From positions 1 to 8,529 of the forward strand of contig JBLIMR010000077.1 of the NCBI GenBank assembly GCA_047638815.1: a stretch of 8,529 bases of DNA. The letters run 5' to 3'. Source of the stretch: JAJRRH01 sp047638815. GTDB taxonomy: Bacteria > Bacteroidota > Bacteroidia > Flavobacteriales_D > JABDKJ01. Under the pieces are notes generated by a model. The model ran no database searches and had not been told where the DNA came from. It saw nothing but the letters and a program-made list of their open reading frames with translations. Numbering within the stretch: position 1 is the first letter of the stretch; every line of letters begins with the position of its first letter. Below are positions 1-7,259 of the stretch, in pieces. The translations under genes were made by a program, and so were the position numbers.

Positions 1-203
1 ACCACTGACTACTAACTACTGACCACTGACTACTAACCACTGAATACTTTTTACTGACTACTAACTACTGACCACTGACCACTAACCACTGAATACTGAC
101 TACTGATTACTAACCACTGAATACTGACTACTGATTACTAACCACTGATTACTGATTACTAACCACTAACTACTGACTACTGCTTACTAACCACTGACTA
201 CTC
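1..203. repeat. Heptamer tandem array, 29 contiguous degenerate 7-bp units
   Basis: Reading from base 1 in steps of seven gives 29 units with no indel. Most fit A[ACT][CT]ACT[AG], for example ACCACTG, ACTACTA and AATACTG. On the minus strand the unit reads [CT]AGT[AG]nT, so AGT recurs every 7 bases. Higher-order structure is visible: 92-119 and 120-147 are identical 28-bp (4-unit) blocks, and 4-48 matches 53-97 with one mismatch (a 7-unit, 49-bp offset). The last unit (197-203) contains the stop codon of the minus-strand nucleotidase gene. The array may extend beyond the left edge. Similar AGT-phased heptamers are, from memory, common between genes in Bacteroidota; their function is unknown to me. 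No gene is seen in 1-197. Confidence 0.95.
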
Positions 204-1754
204 CCTCCCTTTCAAAAACTCAATAACAACCCTACGAATATCTTCCGTTAATTCACCTTTTTCCGGTCGATAAACTTCCAAAATACCTGGATTGCTTTCT
301 TTTAATATGGGAATGTCACGACCTAAAATTAAATAGTCACTAATTGCGATTTCATATATTTTAACTGAATCTATTTTTTCTCCTTTGATTTCCCAACCAT
401 CATTCTTCGTGAAATTATATCGCTGTAGATATCCCCCCGTGCCTGATCTCAATTTCCCTTCTTGAAGTACTTTCGATAATAAATCTCCTTTAATCTTCAA
501 TTTCAAAACCGCCCCTCCGTATGGCAATGCTCTGAATATATCAATCCCTGTTATGTCTCCCTCAAGCTGATCGTCAAACCTTATGGAACCACCGTTGACA
601 AATGCCGCATCAACATTGTAAGCCTTAGCCATCGATTCTGCAATGATCATCCCGAGATTTGTCTGTGTACTTCTAATGGGTTTATCCCTACCATCCAATT
701 TCACTTCGCTATGGAATATAACTTCATCAGGATTCTCAACGACCTCCCCCAATTGTTCAGATTGAAAATCAGCCCATTTCTTTGCGATTTTAGCGGCTCC
801 TTCATCCTCTTCTCTGCTATCATCAATAATTATAAGCTTTGAATCTATAGTTGTCACTTTCGTCTTTTTATCATGATTGATGTAATGCAAATAAACCGAC
901 TTAGCATTAGCATCCGCCTTGGTTATTCTTGATGTCCCAACCGTGATATTCATATTCTCATGTTCATGCCCTCCTATCATCAATGGAATTTCAGGTAATG
1001 TTCCTGAAAGCAACTTGTCTTGAGAAAGTTTGAGGTGTGTTAGACCCAATACTAAGTCACTTTTTGGCAGCACCTGTGAATATGCAATCTTCGCACTTTC
1101 ATACGGATCTCGATATTGGACATAATCTTTAGGATTGGAATTAATCGTTGCAGAAATAAAACCTAGATTAAACGTGGTGCCATCTTCATCGGTTAGATTG
1201 AAAATATAGGTGGGTGGTATCAATTCTTTCTCGCCTTGTTTTTCTGTATAAAAAGGCCTCTTCTCATCACCATCAACATGTAAGATATTGGTCCCTATCC
1301 ATTGAAAAGTAGATTCATTCAAGCGCTTCTGTAAATCCTCGTAGTCCAAATCAAACTCATGATTTCCGAATGCCACAAGATCAAAACTCATGTAGTTCAT
1401 CATTTCTATCATTTGTTTGCCTTTTACCCTCTCCCCATTTTGCTTTAAAGTCCCCATCAATGAAGGATTCAAGAAATCCCCACCATGTACCAACAAGGTA
1501 TTATTGTTTTTTTCCAAAAGTTCTTGATGTAATCGCTCAACTCTTGCTAATCCACCTGCCTTTCCGCCTTCCAAAGGTGAAATCTCATAGACATCATTCA
1601 CTTGCATGATTACCACTTCTATTTTCTCATCCCCTTTCTCGTTAACATCCTCGCTAACCACGGCCGCTTTACCACGGCTGCAGGTAATTAAAATAAAAGA
1701 GAATGTAATAATGCCTAATACATTCAAAAAGCTTGTACGTTTTAATAAATCCAT
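198..1754 (-). CDS. 5'-nucleotidase / UshA-family metallophosphatase, exported
   Basis: This 518-residue protein has the two-domain plan of the bacterial 5'-nucleotidase family, which hydrolyses nucleotides or related phosphoesters outside the cytoplasm with a dinuclear metal centre. The N-terminal metallophosphatase domain shows NDVYE (53-57), GGD (91-93), GNHEFD (130-135), TH (239-240) and GGHEHE (261-266). The C-terminal substrate-binding domain shows NGGSIR (387-392) and SGTGGYLQ (437-444). The first motif is usually D-x-H; here the His is Tyr, which I recall from an NDVY-type subfamily. Residues 9-24 form a hydrophobic export signal ending LITC25, a poor lipobox because Thr sits at -1, so lipid anchoring is possible but uncertain. 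Length is normal. It is transcribed alone, divergently from the genes to its right, and the start is supported by a TAnnTTTG box 37 bp upstream. The exact substrate cannot be assigned. Confidence 0.93.
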   Translation of the reverse strand: MDLLKRTSFLNVLGIITFSFILITCSRGKAAVVSEDVNEKGDEKIEVVIMQVNDVYEISPLEGGKAGGLARVERLHQELLEKNNNTLLVHGGDFLNPSLMGTLKQNGERVKGKQMIEMMNYMSFDLVAFGNHEFDLDYEDLQKRLNESTFQWIGTNILHVDGDEKRPFYTEKQGEKELIPPTYIFNLTDEDGTTFNLGFISATINSNPKDYVQYRDPYESAKIAYSQVLPKSDLVLGLTHLKLSQDKLLSGTLPEIPLMIGGHEHENMNITVGTSRITKADANAKSVYLHYINHDKKTKVTTIDSKLIIIDDSREEDEGAAKIAKKWADFQSEQLGEVVENPDEVIFHSEVKLDGRDKPIRSTQTNLGMIIAESMAKAYNVDAAFVNGGSIRFDDQLEGDITGIDIFRALPYGGAVLKLKIKGDLLSKVLQEGKLRSGTGGYLQRYNFTKNDGWEIKGEKIDSVKIYEIAISDYLILGRDIPILKESNPGILEVYRPEKGELTEDIRRVVIEFLKGRE

Positions 1755-1790
1755 GTCTTTTCGAGGTCTTTATTTATTTCAGTGCCTACA

Positions 1791-1798
1791 CAAAATTA
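1791..1798 (-). promoter_or_regulatory. -7 box (TAATTTTG) for the nucleotidase gene
   Basis: The plus strand reads CAAAATTA, the complement of a perfect Bacteroidota TAnnTTTG -7 element. It lies 37 bp before the start codon, predicting a leader of roughly 25-30 nt. No convincing -33 TTG element is visible at the expected distance. Confidence 0.55.
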
Positions 1799-1892
1799 CT
1801 GCTTTTAGTGACTTTTTTTCAGTTCGCTAGAACTTATATTCTGACATGTTCTCAAAGGCCTAAATAATACTGGATTAACACCGAAAAATTGG

Positions 1893-1900
1893 TAATTTTG
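1893..1900 (+). promoter_or_regulatory. -7 box (TAATTTTG) upstream of the U32 remnant
   Basis: This is a perfect match to TAnnTTTG, 17 bp before the ATG of the truncated U32 gene, and identical in sequence to the divergent minus-strand box about 100 bp away. The -33 element is weak. Because no better promoter is seen just before the hydrolase gene, this box probably now drives it. Confidence 0.55.
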
Positions 1901-1917
1901 CAGCAAATTATTTCTTG

Positions 1918-2043
1918 ATGAGAAAAGCGGAGATTATGACCCCAGTGGGCTCGTGGGGATCCATAGCTGCAGCTTTGCAAGCGGGATGCAACTCCATGTA
2001 CTTTGATGTTGAGCAGTTGATTATGAGGACGAGATCGTCTTCC
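1918..2043 (+). pseudogene. N-terminal fragment of a U32-family peptidase-like protein
   Basis: The first ~42 codons from the ATG at 1918 match the start of U32 proteins (COG0826; the family includes TrhP/YegQ of tRNA hydroxylation and so-called collagenase-like proteases). The visible block is EIMTPVGSW, then AAALQAG, then MYFDVEQLIMRTRSS, where family members usually read VYFGVEQLNMRxRSSNNF. The similarity ends after about codon 42. The same frame then runs through unrelated-looking residues to a TAA at 2110-2112. An intact U32 protein has 400 or more residues, so about 90% is missing, including the conserved cysteine region. A TTG at 1915 could also start, but ATG is preferred. The retained TAnnTTTG box upstream indicates an originally expressed gene. 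A sequencing or assembly deletion is an alternative explanation. Confidence 0.75.
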
Positions 2044-2135
2044 ATGCTATCTTATCAGATGACAAAAAGGATATTAATACCATGGCCGTTTCCAACTGTC
2101 CTGTTAAAATAATACGAATTGATACCGCAAAATAA
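2040..2135 (+). pseudogene. C-terminal fragment of a probable small ferredoxin
   Basis: In the +2 frame relative to the U32 fragment, an open stretch reads FHAILSDDKKDIN then TMAVSNCPVKIIRID and ends at TAA 2133-2135. The NCPVKIIRI ending, preceded by an acidic linker, resembles the C-terminus of the ~75-residue Fe-S ferredoxins that, from memory, sit directly downstream of U32 genes in Bacteroidota. The N-terminal CxxCxxC half is absent and no start codon lies in frame; the frame is closed by a TGA at 2009-2011. The junction with the U32 fragment falls within about 2037-2046. The frame gives natural-looking protein sequence, whereas the U32 frame over the same bases does not. The assignment is from memory of the family and is moderately sure. 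Confidence 0.5.
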
Positions 2136-2143
2136 ACCGTTGC

Positions 2144-3151
2144 ATGAAATTTCTTAAAATATTTTCAACCTTAATCTTCATTCTTGGTCTAACATACTTT
2201 TTAGGGCCAAGACCAGATGCGCTCAATTTGACTGGTGTTGTTCCACCTGTAGAGAAAGATCTAATTGCATTGGAAAAATTCATCGACTCAAAGGAAGATG
2301 TAACCCCAAACATTAAACATGGGAATGAAGCAGAAATTATCTGGCTCGATGACAATAAAAAAGTAAAGACGGAATACTCCCTGCTCTATCTCCCTGGTTT
2401 TTCAGGAAGCCACTATGAGGCCGAACCTTTGCACAAAGAATTTGGGAAATTATATAATTGCAATGTTTATCTCGCTAGACTCCAAGCGCACGGTTTGGAC
2501 GAGGCTGAATCTCTTCTCGATTTTGATGCTGAAAAATATTTGCAAAGTGCTCGAGAAGCCTTGGCTATTGCTCAGGCCATTGGTGAAAAGGTCATCATTA
2601 TGAGCACGAGTACCGGTAGCACACTTGCTCTAGCACTTACAGCAGAAAACCCTAGCGTTCATGCATTGATAAACTACTCGCCCAACATCGATCTTTATGA
2701 TCCTAGATCGGGATTGTTAAATGGACCGTGGGGACTTCAAATCGCACGGTTGGTTAAAGGTGGAAACTATTACGAGTGGGAAGCTCCAGAACCGTGGACC
2801 TATAAATATTGGAATTTGAAATATCGACTGGAGGGTCTTATAGAGCTTAAGGAATTCATCGATATGACAATGACTGAAGAAACCTTTGAAAAAATAAATC
2901 AGCCATTCTTTATGGGCTATTGGTTTAAGAATGAAGAAGAAAAGGATATGACGGTCTCCATTGAAAGAATGGAAGAAATGTATAGCCAAATTAGCACGGA
3001 AGATGCTGTGAAGGTGAAAAAAGTATATCCAGAAGCAAAGACGCATGTTATAGCTTGTAAAACAAGAGCCAAGCAATATGAACAAGTGCGTCAGGACACG
3101 TTTGATTTTGCCGAAAAAGTTTTAGGCCTTAAGCGGGTGAAGTATTGGTAA
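2144..3151 (+). CDS. Alpha/beta hydrolase with N-terminal membrane anchor
   Basis: This 335-residue serine-hydrolase-fold protein has a likely signal anchor or signal peptide at residues 4-20. Fold landmarks are the oxyanion-side LPGFSG (83-88), ARLQAHG (111-117), the nucleophile elbow STSTG (154-158) with Ser156, the acid candidate Asp268 in the segment KDMTVS, and catalytic His301 in KTHVIA. The elbow differs from G-x-S-x-G in having Ser for the first Gly, which this group seems to tolerate. The loop between strand 6 and the acid (about 180-260, rich in Trp and Tyr) is probably the lid that sets specificity. The substrate is unknown; esterase or lipase-like activity is inferred from the fold only. 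The start lies 8 nt after the ferredoxin remnant's stop, with no Shine-Dalgarno site, suggesting it was the third gene of a U32-ferredoxin-hydrolase operon. Confidence 0.85.
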   Translation: MKFLKIFSTLIFILGLTYFLGPRPDALNLTGVVPPVEKDLIALEKFIDSKEDVTPNIKHGNEAEIIWLDDNKKVKTEYSLLYLPGFSGSHYEAEPLHKEFGKLYNCNVYLARLQAHGLDEAESLLDFDAEKYLQSAREALAIAQAIGEKVIIMSTSTGSTLALALTAENPSVHALINYSPNIDLYDPRSGLLNGPWGLQIARLVKGGNYYEWEAPEPWTYKYWNLKYRLEGLIELKEFIDMTMTEETFEKINQPFFMGYWFKNEEEKDMTVSIERMEEMYSQISTEDAVKVKKVYPEAKTHVIACKTRAKQYEQVRQDTFDFAEKVLGLKRVKYW

Positions 3152-3202
3152 AAAGATATTGAAAGATGAAGGTCCTGAGTCAGCTAATGACAAGACTTAA
3201 AC

Positions 3203-3231
3203 AATTGATTTTCAAAAGACTTTTATCAATT
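3203..3231 (+). other. AT-rich inverted repeat between hydrolase and ATPase-like gene
   Basis: AATTGAT (3203-3209) pairs with ATCAATT (3225-3231) around a 15-nt loop. It lies 51 bp after the hydrolase stop and 61 bp before the next gene. The stem is AT-rich and has no T-run, so it is a poor intrinsic terminator. The rest of 3152-3292 shows nothing recognisable apart from a weak promoter-like site. Confidence 0.25.
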
Positions 3232-3255
3232 CATTCTGATTACTTCAATTTTCAC

Positions 3256-3262
3256 TATTTTG
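3256..3262 (+). promoter_or_regulatory. Possible imperfect -7 box for the ATPase-like/MscS unit
   Basis: TATTTTG is one base shorter than the TAnnTTTG consensus and lies 30 bp before the ATG at 3293, a position comparable with the other promoters in this window. No clear -33 element is visible, so it is only a candidate. Confidence 0.3.
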
Positions 3263-3292
3263 CATTTATTTTTAAAATTGCTGTGAGCAAAT

Positions 3293-6268
3293 ATGGATAC
3301 GGATTTCACCATTCCCCAAACGGATATTGAGTCTCTTGTAGAGCAACACTTCAACGTCATTCTTGATCGGAGACTGAGCGCACATCAAACATTCCTTGAT
3401 CAAATAAAAAAATTGCAATCGAAGCTGCTTTCTAAGTGCACTGACTCAACGGATGAAATCCACTTGATTGCGCATATCAAGTCTTACAAAGTCGATCTAT
3501 CTAAATTAATAAAACAACATTTAGTCAAAAAGGATCCACTGGATTTCCAAACCCAGTTTCCTGCACTGGAATCTAGTCTTGCTTCACTCGCACAGCGACA
3601 CAAAAATATTGAGGATAGAATTCAGAAGGTCGAACGATATCAATTGCAACCTGAGGATGATCCATTTTTAAAAATTCTCAAATTTTTTAAACGAACCGGC
3701 TACATGATTTCCCATCCTGGTTCCATTTTCAAGAAAGATAAAAAATATGACAAGTGGATACATCATGTAGATGCAAGAAACATTTCGTTATTCTATTGGC
3801 GTGATCATCTTTCACAACGACTTATAACACTAATCAATCCGCTCAATAGAGCAATGAATAGTGCAACAGTCGCGCTTTGGAAATCGGATAGTCTTCTCAG
3901 TGAGGCCATTCGTAACAGACAGTTGGTCGCATCAAGTGAAAACTTACAGGAAATTATCCTCAAAAATCATGCACTTGGCTCCGATTTAATTTCTGAGGAG
4001 AAAGAATCTTTACGTAAAAAAGCTAAAGTTCTTATTTCAAAAAACTGGAACGAATATAGGGAAAGCATTGACAAGGCGGGAACTATGGAACTTTCCAACA
4101 AGCTCTTTAATAAAGAGATTTTGACCAAAAAACATCGAGTCCTAAACAGCAGCGTTGTTTCCTTAGATACAAATTGGAGTAACACTAAAGAAGTACTTAA
4201 AGATGATTGGTACCTAGAATTAGAACTTGATTCCCTGCAATTGATCGCATCGGTGGAGTACAATAGAATCTCTAATCTGATTACGCATAAAATAAGCGAC
4301 TCCATTCTACCTCAACTTGATGCCGTTATCGCAAAATTTAACAGTTTAAAATCTCTTATTGAAGAGACACAAGAAGAATCTCAATTAGAAGAGAAACTGG
4401 TCGCTATTTTAAACGATTTAAAGTCCAACGATAGTCATGACTTTTTCATTAATTCCAGTGATATTATTCTCAAGTCTGAGCTTCCACTGATTGCCAACAA
4501 GTTGGAATACAACATTGATAATGCCATTAAAAACATAAGTAAGGAGACCACTGTTTACAAGGAAACTGATTATCAATTGCCCATTCCAGGGAGTGATATT
4601 ACTCTAAGTTCGATTCAAGAGTTGATTCGTTTTGACGGCTGGCCGGCATTCATAAAAAGCAGTGGTATTCTCAAGTCTAAATTGACTGCGGGAATCACGG
4701 AAGTGCAAAATGAAATTATCAATCAAGGACAGGTTGTAGAATTCAACTGTCAAACTGCCTTGGAGTTATGTTCTGAAAAAGATGAAGAAAATCAGCCGAA
4801 GAGTGTCGCAATAACAAGTATTGATCGATCGATAGAAAGCCTTGAATTACAAAAAACTAAAGTGAAGGCCCTAGAGGATGCCGTTAAGTCCGATCTTTTG
4901 AAAGCCACGGAAGATTTCAATAGTAAAGTCAATGACTTAAGTGAAGATGAAAGCTTACTGACTATTAAGATGATAGTTGCGGCTAACAAAGCTTTAGAAA
5001 AAAGTGAAAAACTGAAACTGAAGGCCCGTGAGACTTTCAGAAATATTGTTCCAATTACCATTCAAAAAACGAAAGAGTTAAGCGATAAGTTTCTTGCACA
5101 AGTTAAAAAGCTGAAAATATTATTTGGGATTCAAGACAAACCCGAACAAATGAATCTGAATTTGTCAGACTTCCTGATCGAAGCAGAGCAATCTCACAAG
5201 CGTTTTCCCTTTATATACCAAAGGCTTTTCAGAAATGAGGCTTTGAAGGAAAAGACTTTTTTTGTTGGAAGAAGTAAAGAGATTCAAACCATTAAAACTG
5301 CTCTTTCGAGATTTAAAAACAACCGTTTTGCCGCGACCATCTTGCTTGGAGAAAAAGGCAGTGGACTGACTTCGACAATAAATATGGCTATTGAAGAGAT
5401 TCATGATCAAATGCCGGCATACAGAATCTTGAATACTGAAAGCGTTAAAACCAAAGAAGATCTTTACGCCATTCTTTCAAACGCTTTCGACACCCCTATT
5501 ACTAGCCTTGAAGAGTGTGTTGATCATTTCAACCAGCTTCCTAAATCTATGATGATCTTGGAGAACGTTCATCTTATGTTTTTGAAGAAACTTCATGGCT
5601 TTGATGTGATTAAGGAGCTATCAGAATTGATCTCATTAACTTCCAATAATATCTATTGGATTGTAAGCTGCTATTCGCATTGTTTCGATTTTCTTTCTCG
5701 ATCCATTGACTTCTCAAGTCAATTTAGATATGTTATAAACATGGAAGAGTTTTCGAATGACATCATGATAAATATCATTAAGGAAAGACATAAGGTAAGT
5801 GGGTACAGCCTCACATTTCAAGCTTCTACAGTTAATAAGAAAAGCAAAAAATTCAATAAAATGACGGTAGAAGACCAGCAGCTCTTTCTTGAAAATCAAT
5901 ATTTCTCAGAACTCAATAGATTTGCCAAAGGAAACATTCGATTAGGCATTTCATATTGGCTGAGCTCAACTAGGGAAGTCTCAGGGAATAGATTAGTAAT
6001 AAGCTCATTCTTCCAATTTGATCAATCCTTATTGCGTAATCTTTCAGAGAGGAATTTATATACCCTGAGTAGCTTAATTCTACATGATAAATTGAAGTTA
6101 CAAGATTTCAGTGCGGCACTAAACATGGAACTCGATGAAGCCAGGAGAACGCTCCAGACATTACAAGAATATGGAATAGTTCAACAGAATGGAGATTACT
6201 TTTCGCTTAACCCCCTACTCTACAGACAATGTCTTCAAGTTTTGAAATCGAAAAATATAATACACTAG
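3293..6268 (+). CDS. Large helical protein with degenerate AAA/STAND-like NTPase and winged-helix end
   Basis: I do not recognise a named family for this 991-residue protein. Residues 1 to about 640 are strongly helical, charged and probably coiled-coil in parts (about 340-380, 505-610), with no membrane span and no catalytic motif I can name. A nucleotide-binding region follows: FVGR (657-660), as at the start of Orc1/Cdc6 and STAND modules, then a P-loop-like GEKGSGLT (686-693), a Walker B-like strand MMILEN (753-758), a sensor 1-like strand around IYWIVSC (787-793), and a GNIR...YWL helix (880-890) like the sensor 2 region. Residues about 915-985 look like a winged helix. The Walker A lysine is Leu692, and Walker B has Glu757-Asn758 in place of the usual Asp-Asp/Glu, so hydrolysis may be lost. 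Its stop is 4 nt before the MscS gene, indicating one operon. It may sense a signal and act on the channel; this is inference. Confidence 0.8.
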   Translation: MDTDFTIPQTDIESLVEQHFNVILDRRLSAHQTFLDQIKKLQSKLLSKCTDSTDEIHLIAHIKSYKVDLSKLIKQHLVKKDPLDFQTQFPALESSLASLAQRHKNIEDRIQKVERYQLQPEDDPFLKILKFFKRTGYMISHPGSIFKKDKKYDKWIHHVDARNISLFYWRDHLSQRLITLINPLNRAMNSATVALWKSDSLLSEAIRNRQLVASSENLQEIILKNHALGSDLISEEKESLRKKAKVLISKNWNEYRESIDKAGTMELSNKLFNKEILTKKHRVLNSSVVSLDTNWSNTKEVLKDDWYLELELDSLQLIASVEYNRISNLITHKISDSILPQLDAVIAKFNSLKSLIEETQEESQLEEKLVAILNDLKSNDSHDFFINSSDIILKSELPLIANKLEYNIDNAIKNISKETTVYKETDYQLPIPGSDITLSSIQELIRFDGWPAFIKSSGILKSKLTAGITEVQNEIINQGQVVEFNCQTALELCSEKDEENQPKSVAITSIDRSIESLELQKTKVKALEDAVKSDLLKATEDFNSKVNDLSEDESLLTIKMIVAANKALEKSEKLKLKARETFRNIVPITIQKTKELSDKFLAQVKKLKILFGIQDKPEQMNLNLSDFLIEAEQSHKRFPFIYQRLFRNEALKEKTFFVGRSKEIQTIKTALSRFKNNRFAATILLGEKGSGLTSTINMAIEEIHDQMPAYRILNTESVKTKEDLYAILSNAFDTPITSLEECVDHFNQLPKSMMILENVHLMFLKKLHGFDVIKELSELISLTSNNIYWIVSCYSHCFDFLSRSIDFSSQFRYVINMEEFSNDIMINIIKERHKVSGYSLTFQASTVNKKSKKFNKMTVEDQQLFLENQYFSELNRFAKGNIRLGISYWLSSTREVSGNRLVISSFFQFDQSLLRNLSERNLYTLSSLILHDKLKLQDFSAALNMELDEARRTLQTLQEYGIVQQNGDYFSLNPLLYRQCLQVLKSKNIIH

Positions 6269-6272
6269 TCAA

Positions 6273-7253
6273 ATGAGAAAATCACTTTTATTAATTTTCG
6301 GCATTTGTTCTATAATCTGTTTTAATACAAATTCATCAGCAGGAGTATTATTTCAAGTGGACTTCATTCCAGGATTGCAAACAGAGAAAACTGAAAGCAA
6401 TCCTGACACTTCTCTGACTAATAATATCGCAATTGACGAAGCCATCTCGGAGGTGCTTGACACTCCACGTCAGTTGCTTAAAAAATTCAACTTTAGAAAT
6501 GTATTTTGGTCCATAACTATTCTCTTTCTCTCGTATTTTTTCCTAAAACTAATGGCCTTCATTTTGAGCAGTCTTGCAGAAAGAAGTGCGCGGTATAGAA
6601 TTAGACTGAAAGGGATTACTCCCATTATAAATATTCTCATATGGACAATGGCTATTTACTTGATAATAGCTGGAGTGTTCAGACCTGAGGCATCAACAAT
6701 CATTGCCGCTGCAGCATCAATTGGATTGGCGGTTGGTTTTGCTTCACAGGATATTCTTAAAAATATTTTTGCGGGTATCGTTATTCTATTTGATAGACCG
6801 TTTCAAGTTGGAGATAAAATTGAGGTTGATAATTATTACGGTGAGGTTACTCAAATTGGTTTACGCTCAACACGAATAGTAACACCTGACGACTCCATGG
6901 TGACGGTTCCGAATGCTGATTGTATGACTAAATCAGTCTCAAATGCCAACTCAGGCGAACCCAATTGTCAAGTTGTGGCAGAGATCTATCTCCCAATGGA
7001 TATTGATACTATCAAAACACGGCAAATAGCCATGGAGGCAGCACAAACGTCAAAGTATATTTTCCTAAATAAACCGATAACTGTTCTATTCTTTAATGAA
7101 GTTAAGGAGCAAAGAATCTACATGAAGATGAGATTGAAAGCTTATGTTTCGGATATAAGAAATGAGTTCAAATTTAAAAGCGATATGACGGAGATTGTAA
7201 TTCGTGGATTGGTGGATGAGGGGTTGTTGAAGGAGAATGATATGGGGAATTAG
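6273..7253 (+). CDS. MscS-family small-conductance mechanosensitive channel
   Basis: This 326-residue inner-membrane channel is probably heptameric and releases solutes on membrane tension, like E. coli MscS (286 residues). Residues 1-23 look like a cleavable signal peptide (SSA before Gly24). A ~50-residue periplasmic stretch follows, then membrane helices at about 77-99 and 116-135 and the pore-lining helix at about 141-172, rich in Ala and Gly (IIAAAASIGLAVGFASQ). The family signature continues through ILFDRPFQVGDKI (171-183) and the beta domain GEVTQIGLRSTRI (190-202) to VPNADCM (212-218), followed by the alpha/beta C-terminal domain. The ATG is 4 nt after the preceding stop with no Shine-Dalgarno site, so translational coupling is likely. 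The upstream partner suggests a gating or assembly role for that protein rather than a simple osmotic valve, but a plain osmotic role is not excluded. Confidence 0.93.
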   Translation: MRKSLLLIFGICSIICFNTNSSAGVLFQVDFIPGLQTEKTESNPDTSLTNNIAIDEAISEVLDTPRQLLKKFNFRNVFWSITILFLSYFFLKLMAFILSSLAERSARYRIRLKGITPIINILIWTMAIYLIIAGVFRPEASTIIAAAASIGLAVGFASQDILKNIFAGIVILFDRPFQVGDKIEVDNYYGEVTQIGLRSTRIVTPDDSMVTVPNADCMTKSVSNANSGEPNCQVVAEIYLPMDIDTIKTRQIAMEAAQTSKYIFLNKPITVLFFNEVKEQRIYMKMRLKAYVSDIRNEFKFKSDMTEIVIRGLVDEGLLKENDMGN

Positions 7254-7259
7254 GGTTTT

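Noticed and set aside
1..203. CRISPR array
   Set aside because: Units are 7 bp with no spacers; it is a microsatellite-like tandem repeat.
1370..1830. Plus-strand frames opposite the nucleotidase start
   Set aside because: They are antisense to a well-supported gene, have low-complexity Ser/Leu/Pro-rich translations and show no domain.
2717..3085. Minus-strand 122-codon frame opposite the hydrolase
   Set aside because: It is antisense to conserved catalytic sequence and has a Phe/Ile/His-rich translation typical of a shadow frame.
3203..3231. Intrinsic terminator after the hydrolase
   Set aside because: The stem has a single G-C pair, a 15-nt loop and no T-run directly after it; kept only as a low-confidence inverted repeat.
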